25,688 nt of DNA from positions 1 to 25,688 of IMG/VR virus record IMGVR_UViG_3300010149_000149. The stretch is one strand, 5' to 3'. Source of the DNA: a virus. Within the stretch, counting starts at the first letter, position 1. Each line of letters starts with the position of its first letter. A program made the position numbers and the translations under genes. The notes beneath the pieces are model-generated. The model did no database searches and had not been told where the DNA came from. It saw only the letters and a program-made list of their open reading frames with translations. Positions 7,590 through 14,979 of the stretch are shown in pieces.

Positions 7590-7940
7590 CTAGTCTAATA
7601 AACTTAATTCAAATTCTAATTGCTTTAAACAGTCTTCTTTAAAGGCTTCCCATTGAAACCCCCACTCCCATTTTTTTATTTGTTCTTGAGAAAACGCTTT
7701 TAATAGGTTCCTTACACTCGCGTTACTTGGCTTATCTTCCTTTTGTAATTCTCCACCAACAGGATTCTTTTCAGAAACATTTTCTGCCTTTGGTCTAGTA
7801 ACTTTTTGTTCTTCCCCTAAAAGTTCCTTTTTCTTTTTAGCATCGACTAAACTGTTTTCATTCAATTGTTCAATTACTTCTTTAGTAGCCTTAGTTAATT
7901 TTTCTACTAATACTTCTTCATAAGTTATTTTATCCGGCAT
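7590..7940 (-). CDS. Hypothetical charged helical protein, 116 aa
   Basis: The N-terminal helix (TYEEVLVEKLTKATKEVIEQL) is followed by a Lys/Glu-rich, probably disordered middle and a C-terminal helix with three tryptophans (KKWEWGFQWEAFKEDC). The start overlaps the stop of the preceding gene (TAATG) and has GGTGG upstream, indicating translational coupling. It lies between scaffold-like small proteins and the ligase. It may be an assembly or adaptor protein; no family is recognised. Confidence 0.7.
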   Translation of the reverse strand: MPDKITYEEVLVEKLTKATKEVIEQLNENSLVDAKKKKELLGEEQKVTRPKAENVSEKNPVGGELQKEDKPSNASVRNLLKAFSQEQIKKWEWGFQWEAFKEDCLKQLEFELSLLD

Positions 7941-8191
7941 TAATAACCACCTTCTATTCTCTGTATCATACTACCTATTTCCTTCCAATCCATCTTTGCT
8001 ATTGTATCACCATCAGGCATACCTGAACTACTTTCAACAATAGGAGAAGGAGAATCCACTACAACAAACCCCGACTTCATTAACATATTGTCTTTGTTAT
8101 ACACTGTCTGCTCTAATGTTTTTACTTTCTCAACTAACTCTTTTAATAAAAGTAACATTTCATTTTCGTTATTTTCTTCTTTATCACTCAT
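7940..8191 (-). CDS. Small scaffold-like protein with C-terminal MDWKEI segment, 83 aa
   Basis: I place the start at the ATG at 8191 (MSDKEENNENEM), which has GAGGT 7 bases upstream; longer readings run back into the upstream gene. The N-terminal half is an acidic then leucine-rich coiled coil (about 14-36, MLLLLKELVEKVKTLEQTV). A polar Ser/Pro linker follows. The C-terminus IAKMDWKEIGSMI closely parallels the C-terminus of the protease-scaffold (LAEMSWGDIHNL). Coiled coil, linker and shared end suggest that it binds the same capsid surface, as a second scaffold or an assembly cofactor. The function is inferred. Confidence 0.7.
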   Translation of the reverse strand: MSDKEENNENEMLLLLKELVEKVKTLEQTVYNKDNMLMKSGFVVVDSPSPIVESSSGMPDGDTIAKMDWKEIGSMIQRIEGGY

Positions 8192-8195
8192 TTTA

Positions 8196-8663
8196 TCAAC
8201 CTCTTTGTTCGCGGGATGCTTCCCTATCATAATCGTCCATTTCACGATTTGATTCACCTGCATTAGTTCCAGCCTCGCTGAACACTTCTCTTCTTTTGGG
8301 ATAAACTAATCCCCTAATTCTTCTATACATATTTTCATAATCCTTTCTTAATTCTGCCGAAGCAGCAATAATATCTACATTTGATGATTCTAATTTTTCT
8401 AGAAGTTCCTTTTCGCCTTTAGATTTCATCAATCCTAAAGCCCTTAATTCACTAATTAAATCTCCTGCCTTTGTATATTCTTGTCCCAAATATTCAGAAG
8501 GCTGTGCTGCTTGTAATAGTTTCTTAATCTTCTTCTTTTGTTTTTTATTTAATTTCTGCAAAAGGGGGCTATTATCCTTTTTTTCCATTTCTTCAGGTAC
8601 AAATTCTTCTGCAACTGCTGATTCATACTTAGATGCACTTTTTAATACTTCTTGCCAAGTCAT
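8196..8663 (-). CDS. Tagged protein (MTWQEVLKS), 155 aa, unknown
   Basis: It begins with a form of the tryptophan tag, MTWQEVLKSA. The body is helical and very lysine-rich (residues about 36-50, LNKKQKKKIKKLLQAA), with a second helix pair (AGDLISELRALGL, GEKELLEKLESS) and a polar, acidic-basic tail. A strong GGAGG precedes the ATG. The gene overlaps the stop of the upstream tagged gene by 4 bases. The basic central helix could touch DNA. No family is recognised; I infer a capsid-associated or packaged protein. Confidence 0.78.
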   Translation of the reverse strand: MTWQEVLKSASKYESAVAEEFVPEEMEKKDNSPLLQKLNKKQKKKIKKLLQAAQPSEYLGQEYTKAGDLISELRALGLMKSKGEKELLEKLESSNVDIIAASAELRKDYENMYRRIRGLVYPKRREVFSEAGTNAGESNREMDDYDREASREQRG

Positions 8664-9130
8664 TCTGATTCCTCCTTTACTTGTTCTAATTCTTTAAGTT
8701 CACCACTTAATTTATTCCAACCATTTTGTCCATAATGTTCCGAAAACCATTCTGCAAAATTTCCAGAATTTAGTGTGTCTTCTCCTTTACCACTCCAATC
8801 ATCATAGGGTATTTTAACATTTTCTAGTAAATCCATAGCATTTTTGAATATTTCATATTCATCTTGCCATTTATAGGGCTTTTCTAAGAAACTAAATACA
8901 TCCGATTTATCAAAGGAGTATATGTCATCTAAGATATGGAGAAAGAGATTGGTGTCTTCTAAAGTGTTGAGTTTATCATTCCAACCATGTTTTTCCCTAT
9001 GTCTACTTCCCTTAAATGGTGGTGTTGAAGTAGTTCCCAAACCTTCTCGTGCCGCCTTTAAACCTGCCTCTAATCCCCTAGTAAAATCATCAACTGATGG
9101 TGGCATCTTTAACACATTCTCCCAACTCAA
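8660..9130 (-). CDS. Tagged protein (SWENVLKMPP) with TTG start, 156 aa
   Basis: The true start is probably the TTG at 9130: it overlaps the upstream TGA (TTGA), has GGAGGGAGA directly upstream, and makes the product begin with the tag M-SWENVLKMPP. An ATG start 39 bases further upstream would lie deep in the preceding gene. The body has aromatic-rich helices (NLFLHILDDIYSF, YEIFKNAMDLLENV) and an acidic C-terminus. No family is recognised. The PP after the tag also occurs in the 103-aa protein at 23135-23446 and the 701-aa protein. Confidence 0.77.
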   Translation of the reverse strand: MSWENVLKMPPSVDDFTRGLEAGLKAAREGLGTTSTPPFKGSRHREKHGWNDKLNTLEDTNLFLHILDDIYSFDKSDVFSFLEKPYKWQDEYEIFKNAMDLLENVKIPYDDWSGKGEDTLNSGNFAEWFSEHYGQNGWNKLSGELKELEQVKEESE

Positions 9131-10188
9131 TTCTCTCCCTCCAAAATTTCTTGAACTTTTTGTTTCCATTCTTCATCTTCTAATCTTTCCTGATTGGGTT
9201 CATCACCTAATGAGGCCATAAATTCACTTAATTTTGTCTTACTAAGTTCTATATAATCTTCTGTTACTTGTTGGTCTAATTCTCTAAAACTATAGTCTTC
9301 ACGCCTAAATACATCAGTGTCTCTTAAATATCTAATTGCTTCCCATAAATTAGTAATTCCCTTCCACTGTATTTTAATTTGTTTTTTATATTCTTTAATA
9401 GATTCTTTCATTTTATTAAATGCATCTTTAATAGTATTTTGTGTTGTGGTATTATTCCAAAAATTATCTCGATTGTTTTCATCCCACCCTTCTTCTATCC
9501 TACGAATTGAAAGCCTCAAAAGTTTAGATTTCTCAATTGCTTCTTCTGCTAATTGTTCATTAGTTTTAATGGTATTTACTTTGATTTCTAATTCAGTAAT
9601 AAGTTCATCATAATCTTCATTTACTTGGTTTACATCACTCTTATATCGCCTTAACTCAGAATCTTTATCATGATATAATTCTATTATTTTTTTAGCAGTA
9701 GTATCATTAAATTCCCTAGCATAAGGATTATCTAAATATCTTCTTATTCGCTTAACTGTTTTACTAGAAAGATTAGTATGTCCAAAGGCTTGTTTCACTC
9801 CAAATAGCCACAAATCCCAATTTTTATTAAATTCCTCTTGTAAATTTTTTGGAAGACCGCCTTTGTTCTTCATCTCCCTAAGTTTTCTCAAAGATGTGGC
9901 TCTTTTATTATCCTCATCTAATTGAAAATATTTAATTGCGTGTGGTAAATAAGCAGGTAATATCCGTTGTTTTCTTTTAACGCGTTTAACCAAGTCTTTT
10001 ACTTCTTTTGCAAGACTATCTCCAATTCTTTGTTGACGTTTTTCTTCCGATACGCGCTTAGAATCTTTTACTTGAAGGGATTCTATTCTTTTGTCTTCTT
10101 TTACTCTATTTACTCTAAGAAACTCCAAAACATTATCTATACCTTCGATTGGTTCATCCTCTTTTAATATAGTAAAAAAAGAGGACAT
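9127..10188 (-). CDS. Helical protein with degenerate tag (MSSFFTILKED), 353 aa
   Basis: The start is the ATG at 10188, with GGTGA 6 bases upstream and overlap of the previous stop. The N-terminus SSFFTILKEDEP looks like the tag with Phe in place of Trp. The rest is almost entirely helical and highly charged: basic stretches near residues 50-75 (KDLVKRVKRKQR) and a probable coiled coil around 190-240 (ELITELEIKVNTIKTNEQL, KSKLLRLSIRRIEE). It lies two genes after the portal. Possible roles are internal virion protein or head-completion protein; no family is recognised. Confidence 0.75.
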   Translation of the reverse strand: MSSFFTILKEDEPIEGIDNVLEFLRVNRVKEDKRIESLQVKDSKRVSEEKRQQRIGDSLAKEVKDLVKRVKRKQRILPAYLPHAIKYFQLDEDNKRATSLRKLREMKNKGGLPKNLQEEFNKNWDLWLFGVKQAFGHTNLSSKTVKRIRRYLDNPYAREFNDTTAKKIIELYHDKDSELRRYKSDVNQVNEDYDELITELEIKVNTIKTNEQLAEEAIEKSKLLRLSIRRIEEGWDENNRDNFWNNTTTQNTIKDAFNKMKESIKEYKKQIKIQWKGITNLWEAIRYLRDTDVFRREDYSFRELDQQVTEDYIELSKTKLSEFMASLGDEPNQERLEDEEWKQKVQEILEGEN

Positions 10189-10193
10189 TAAAA

Positions 10194-10409
10194 TCACCAC
10201 TTATTTTCAGTTCTGCGCTTTTTCTTTCTTGGTAACAAGACAACATCAGGTATATCTCCTGAACCCAATATCTCCTTTTCTACAGCATTTGGGTCAGGGC
10301 CAACATAATCAAAATTCCTACTTTTAGTAGGTCTTTGCTCATTATGAATCCGGTTCTTTGTTTTAACCAATTCTTCTTTCAACTGTCTTAGTGTTTTTTC
10401 TTCACTCAT
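10194..10409 (-). CDS. Small charged hypothetical protein, 71 aa
   Basis: An N-terminal charged helix (TLRQLKEELVKTKNRI) is followed by a polar segment with DYVGPDPNAVEKEI and a very basic C-terminus (LPRKKKRRTENKW). AAGGAG lies upstream of the ATG, and the gene is 14 bases after the portal stop. No family is recognised. The basic tail could bind nucleic acid or the portal's acidic surface. Confidence 0.65.
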   Translation of the reverse strand: MSEEKTLRQLKEELVKTKNRIHNEQRPTKSRNFDYVGPDPNAVEKEILGSGDIPDVVLLPRKKKRRTENKW

Positions 10410-10423
10410 TGTATTTATCTCCT

Positions 10424-12088
10424 TTATGGAATTCTTCTTTCGCTTCTTCTATCTACATTCTGATTACCGGCTTCAGCGGGCAAACCACTAAATCTCTTGT
10501 CCGGGCCTACGCTACTTCTGCCTTTATTTCTTGTGGCGGGAGGGTTTTCTTGGGGCTTACTTTTTTGTTCCTCGCCTTGATTTTGTCCTCCGCCGCCACT
10601 CATCATTTCTTCTTGTAATTGACCTAATTGACTAGCATCTATGTTAGTTCCGGCATATGGGTCACTTGCAGTATCTCCACTACCTTCACCTTCCTTTTTC
10701 TGTTCTTTGATTTTTGTATACATAAATTCACCTTTATCATCCATGTCTACATCAAACCCAATATTTTTCATTGAAGCAGCAATTTGAATTTCAAGTTCTC
10801 GCAACCTAATCTTGAACAGTTCATCTTCTTCCTCAGATGGAGGCAATTTAAGCGTCCAATCAGTGATACCTAATTCATTAGTCATAAAAGGAAATACATA
10901 ATTATTCCAAATTGTTTGAGCCATTTCTACTGCTCTATTAGTAACTAGTATTTGCATGCCTTCATTATTCAATCCACCTGATGCCGAAGCATCATTTTGG
11001 AATATTTTACTAACTCCATAAAATGCTGAAATTCTATCTCTAAGGTCGTCCTTAACAGCAATATAATCCATCTCTTTTAGGGTATTCATAAACTGTACCC
11101 ATTCTACGCCACCCTTTCCATTTTCTGATTCTATTCCCATTACAGGGATAAAATGAGGGTCTTGTTCCATCTTCTCTTTGACTCCACGCCAAAATGATTT
11201 CATAGATTCAATATTTCTAGTTTGTACTGCAAGAATACCCTTTGGTAATCTTTGTTTAGAATATGAAGAATTTACATAATTTTCCATAGCAATAAGAGTA
11301 GTGATATTATTCCAAAGAGTCAAAATAGGAGATAAGCCATATAATCTACTAGGACTATATTTACTAAAATGTAACACTTCTCCCTTTAGGAAAAATTGTT
11401 CTACTCCATTTGTTCTATTAACATAATGAACTGGATATACATTAGAACCACACATTTCACAATGACCCACTGGGTTAGTATCTATATAATCTCTATGATT
11501 AAGACAGGTAAATCCGCTGTTGCCCTTCTCTCCAAATTCATCAGAATAAATATGCATTGTAACTGGGTCGCCACGATAAACTTCCTTGATTCTATGCATT
11601 TTAACTTCCCCATTACCATCAAGATAATATTCTTTAACTAAAATACAATAAGCATCATCCATTATATTCAAATCATCTTCCATTTCTTTGAGAACATCAA
11701 TAAACATTTGTTCAGATTTATTTACATATCCTCCTAGTAATTTTTTAGCATATTTTAATTGATTAGCATCTGGTTTAAGTAAATCCATAGAACCACACTC
11801 AGTACATTCTTGTACCGGAGACTTATGTTCTTTTTTACATGCATTACATTTTAGTGCAAAAGATTCTTCCCATAAATATCCCCTGCGGAAAACTTCATTT
11901 TTTATTTGAGTAGTACAGGTTCTAACAATAACAGACTGTTGAGCAATATGATAGAGTATCGGAGAAGTAATTAGATAAGATGTGTCCTTTTCCTGTATTC
12001 CGGGATTAAAAACGGTTCTGTCTTGAGGTTTAGGGGTGTTTCTTCTAAGGAAGTTTCTTATCGAAAAGGTTCTTGATTCTTCAGCCAT
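10424..12088 (-). CDS. Portal protein with two metal-binding insertions
   Basis: The 554-aa product has the features of an SPP1/HK97-type portal: an N-terminal region with SYLITSPILYHIAQQSVIVRTC, the core GEVLHFSKYSPSRLYGLSPI (about 236-256), a long helix with NYVNSSYSKQRLPKGIL, and a later GLNNEGMQILVTNRAVEMAQ segment. Length and position after the terminase agree. It should form the dodecameric ring through which DNA enters. Unusually, two Cys-rich segments interrupt it: C81, C84, C95, C98 and C195, H198, C210, C213. Both look like zinc ribbons or knuckles. The C-terminal 100 residues are Gly/Gln/Arg-rich and probably disordered. GAGGA precedes the ATG. Confidence 0.9.
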   Translation of the reverse strand: MAEESRTFSIRNFLRRNTPKPQDRTVFNPGIQEKDTSYLITSPILYHIAQQSVIVRTCTTQIKNEVFRRGYLWEESFALKCNACKKEHKSPVQECTECGSMDLLKPDANQLKYAKKLLGGYVNKSEQMFIDVLKEMEDDLNIMDDAYCILVKEYYLDGNGEVKMHRIKEVYRGDPVTMHIYSDEFGEKGNSGFTCLNHRDYIDTNPVGHCEMCGSNVYPVHYVNRTNGVEQFFLKGEVLHFSKYSPSRLYGLSPILTLWNNITTLIAMENYVNSSYSKQRLPKGILAVQTRNIESMKSFWRGVKEKMEQDPHFIPVMGIESENGKGGVEWVQFMNTLKEMDYIAVKDDLRDRISAFYGVSKIFQNDASASGGLNNEGMQILVTNRAVEMAQTIWNNYVFPFMTNELGITDWTLKLPPSEEEDELFKIRLRELEIQIAASMKNIGFDVDMDDKGEFMYTKIKEQKKEGEGSGDTASDPYAGTNIDASQLGQLQEEMMSGGGGQNQGEEQKSKPQENPPATRNKGRSSVGPDKRFSGLPAEAGNQNVDRRSERRIP

Positions 12089-12131
12089 AGTAGTTCCTCA
12101 CAATGCTCCTAAATACTAGCCCCTATTATAC

Positions 12132-13523
12132 TTACGCTTTTGCTAATCCATCCAAATCATCCATTATAGACGTTTTAGAGTTATTTTCTAGTTTAGAAAT
12201 GTTCTCAATATCAATATCATATTTAGACCAATCAAACCTAGTATTATCACTATGGTTATAATATTTCATTAATTTGAATAACTCATCACAACGCCCCTTA
12301 TACCAATCTTGTTTTTTGTGTGATTTTTTCATTCTAATTAATTCTAACAACACATCTGCATTATTCCCTTTTAACTTAAAATGTGGTCTACATTTAGTAA
12401 GTAACTTTGAAATATCTTCTTGAGAATAGAAGTTTAATCTATTTACAGGTCTTGTGTCTTGCGGTGATTTCTGGTCAAGATGCAGCCTACCGCAGCCGAG
12501 CGACTTTTGCATACCAATCATAAATGCCTTTCCTCTAGTACCTGTAGCAACTAAGCCAACTCTAGGATTATTATTTTTATCCATAGTAATATATCCATCT
12601 GAATCAATAAATGCTGCGGTATATGCCCAAATGTTCTTTTTAATATCATCATTAATCTTATAATGTGAACCATCTATATTAATAATGTCTTGGTCTTTTG
12701 CCATTTTAGCAATAATATGGGGAGTAGACTTCTTATGTAAATTATATGGTAAAGTTTCATGTATTTGTCTAGAAGAAATACCCGGTGTATCACATACTAT
12801 TTTTAATATTTGTTTTTTTAAGTCTTCTTTAGTAGAATACGGTTTATTTCTTTTTTTAACTATAGAATTAAACTCCTTTTTAATTTTAGTAATATTCTTT
12901 GTTAAAACAACACGTTCCTTACTATGTGCCTTTTTCTTACTATTTAAGTCAAACTCCCATATTTTACATAGTTTATCAATTAAGTCTCTTCTAGTATCTT
13001 CATCAGTTATTGAATTTAACTTCCTAAGAGAAGTTTCATCATAACCTATTTTCTTAAGTGGCACTTTATATTTTCTTATCCAATAAATATTATCAATGCA
13101 TTTATCTAAATAATCTGTATATGCATAAATAACATTTTCTATGGATTTAGTCATGGTTTCTCTATCTTCTCCTTTTAACTTACGTCTATATTGACGCATT
13201 TGTTTTATCATGCTTGGAACATCATGTCCTTGTATTTCATACTTATTAGGATAAGTATTTATTGCCTTTTTAGCATCAGTTAAATTGGTTTTATATTCTA
13301 TTGAAATTAGTTTAGCAACTTCAGTATCATCTCTTATAGGCAACGAATCAATAAATGCTTTCTGTGCAGTTAAGTTAAGTCTGTTTATTGCCTCATTCTT
13401 TTCTTGCTCTAATCTATTTGCTTCTTCAATTTTAGGAACATTATCTCTTGCTTCTTGGGCCTGTTCTTCTTCAATTTGAGCAACCCTTTCAGCATCTTGT
13501 ACCTTAGTATTATTTAATGTCAT
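12132..13523 (-). CDS. LAGLIDADG endonuclease-domain protein with winged helix
   Basis: Residues 301-310 (YTAAFIDSDG) followed by YITM and a beta-rich region (PRVGLVATG, CGRLHLDQ, RLNFYS, CRPHFKLKG) form one LAGLIDADG homing-endonuclease unit, the DSDG giving the catalytic acidic residue. A single motif usually means that it acts as a homodimer. Residues about 234-290 read as a winged helix (TPGISSRQIHETLP). The first 230 residues are a Glu/Gln-rich coiled coil and helices unlike endonucleases. There are no intein splice residues, so it is free-standing. It sits between terminase and portal, a common niche for such elements. GGTGAT lies before the start. Whether it still cleaves DNA, or serves the virus, is unknown. 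Confidence 0.8.
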   Translation of the reverse strand: MTLNNTKVQDAERVAQIEEEQAQEARDNVPKIEEANRLEQEKNEAINRLNLTAQKAFIDSLPIRDDTEVAKLISIEYKTNLTDAKKAINTYPNKYEIQGHDVPSMIKQMRQYRRKLKGEDRETMTKSIENVIYAYTDYLDKCIDNIYWIRKYKVPLKKIGYDETSLRKLNSITDEDTRRDLIDKLCKIWEFDLNSKKKAHSKERVVLTKNITKIKKEFNSIVKKRNKPYSTKEDLKKQILKIVCDTPGISSRQIHETLPYNLHKKSTPHIIAKMAKDQDIINIDGSHYKINDDIKKNIWAYTAAFIDSDGYITMDKNNNPRVGLVATGTRGKAFMIGMQKSLGCGRLHLDQKSPQDTRPVNRLNFYSQEDISKLLTKCRPHFKLKGNNADVLLELIRMKKSHKKQDWYKGRCDELFKLMKYYNHSDNTRFDWSKYDIDIENISKLENNSKTSIMDDLDGLAKA

Positions 13524-13538
13524 ATATCATCACCTGTA

Positions 13539-14975
13539 TTAAAAATTTAACCCCAAAATACCCTGTGGAATGCCCATAGGAGCCGTTTCAGGGCCGTCAA
13601 ATATGCCGAGGTCGTCAATCAACATAAAGGTGTCTGATGGCCCCTGTGTGGCCGCATTTGCTAATGCAAGGCCCATTACTAAGTCATCGTGCGCTCCCAC
13701 TCCTTCAAATTTCCCAGAATCCGTAATTGAAAACATTGATAATTCTTCAATTATGGCATTAGTAGTTGTTCTGCTGTTATTATCCCCATAAGGAAGCACC
13801 ATCTTATTGTTTTCAAAGTTCATTTGAAGATTTAAAATGATTTCTTGTTTCTTTCTTCTAGTTGTGTCAAAGTCCATTACATTCAAATCAGAAATGTTTC
13901 TAAGTTCTTGTGTAAATGCTTTAGCAAAGGTATTAGTTTCATAAAGAATGGCTTCAGGTTCAAAAAGCTTACCAATTATTCTTAATTTATCAATATTCTC
14001 TCTAAATTGAACATTTTTGGCTCTATCTACATGGACTATGGTTTTATTCTTATTTTCATCTACTTCTAATACTATAATTACATTATAGTCACCATCAGTA
14101 GATATAGCCGGGTCTACCCCAATATAGTATTTATATCCTTTATCCTTCCTATGTCCCAGTTTAAGTATAAAATCCCTATTCTTAGATTTTTCCAAATGTT
14201 CTGTAGCAAACAAAGCGGTTCCTGTTGAAATGGGAACACACAAATATTCTCTTGTGAATTTCAAAGAGCCAATTTCTGCTTTTCTTTGCTCAAGTGCGCC
14301 CAAGTCCCATCTTTCAGGCCATAGAGGAATATTCATTGAATTAAGACAAGGATATTCTCGTACTGTATATGCATCGTTTTCTTTCAATTGAGAGAAAATA
14401 TCAGTATATGTAAAGGGAGTGCCAATCATCCTTAAATTTGCAGTATGATGGAGAGTTGGAATCATGTCACCGAAGAACCAATCAGTAACTCTTTGAATAC
14501 CAACCAAACTAAATTCTTTTAAGGGGTCGTCAATAATAATTTCTTGAGGGTGAAGCCCACGAATCTGAGAACCTACTGACCTTTCAAGAACAGAATTACC
14601 ATTAGTCAATGTAATGTTTCCAATAGCCCACCCCTTTGACGGTTTAAATTTCTTTAACTGTGGAATATTAAACATTCTGTCTATCTCTCTCATGTGAACT
14701 AAAGTCTGTTTTTGGTTAGAAGAAATGTAAAGCATTTGGAAAGGAGGTTCTTGGAACACTAAATTCCAAACTACCCAAGAATGCATGAATACTGATTTTC
14801 CATGGTCTCTAGCACATATAATGACAGTTCTATCTGTATTTTGCATGGTATCTAACCATTCTTCCATATATTCAGGGTACATCATTCCACACACATTTTT
14901 AAAGAAATATGGAAAAGATTGTTTAGATAACTCCATATCCATATTATGTGCAAAATTCATTTCTTCTAATTCCAT
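13539..14975 (-). CDS. Terminase large subunit (packaging ATPase and nuclease)
   Basis: The 478-aa product has the classic two-domain layout. The ATPase has an adenine-binding segment before a Walker A CARDHGKS (54-61), Walker B EIIIDDP (145-151) and a coupling motif in RMIGTPF. The RNase-H-like nuclease has YIGVDPAIS with the first acidic residue (near 287), EAILYETN with the second, and a C-terminal GAHDDLVMGLALA with the third. It pumps DNA through the portal and cuts concatemers. GGTGAT precedes the ATG. Neighbours are a 856-aa unknown upstream and the endonuclease-like gene downstream. All key residues appear intact. Confidence 0.93.
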   Translation of the reverse strand: MELEEMNFAHNMDMELSKQSFPYFFKNVCGMMYPEYMEEWLDTMQNTDRTVIICARDHGKSVFMHSWVVWNLVFQEPPFQMLYISSNQKQTLVHMREIDRMFNIPQLKKFKPSKGWAIGNITLTNGNSVLERSVGSQIRGLHPQEIIIDDPLKEFSLVGIQRVTDWFFGDMIPTLHHTANLRMIGTPFTYTDIFSQLKENDAYTVREYPCLNSMNIPLWPERWDLGALEQRKAEIGSLKFTREYLCVPISTGTALFATEHLEKSKNRDFILKLGHRKDKGYKYYIGVDPAISTDGDYNVIIVLEVDENKNKTIVHVDRAKNVQFRENIDKLRIIGKLFEPEAILYETNTFAKAFTQELRNISDLNVMDFDTTRRKKQEIILNLQMNFENNKMVLPYGDNNSRTTTNAIIEELSMFSITDSGKFEGVGAHDDLVMGLALANAATQGPSDTFMLIDDLGIFDGPETAPMGIPQGILGLNF

Positions 14976-14979
14976 AGTA

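Noticed and set aside
12685-13044. Plus-strand open frame of 119 codons with hydrophobic stretches
   Set aside because: It is the complement of Lys/Glu-rich coding sequence of the LAGLIDADG gene, which gives Phe/Leu-rich shadows.
12132-13523. Intein in a packaging gene
   Set aside because: No N-terminal Cys/Ser splice block, no terminal His-Asn, and the flanking terminase and portal genes are complete.
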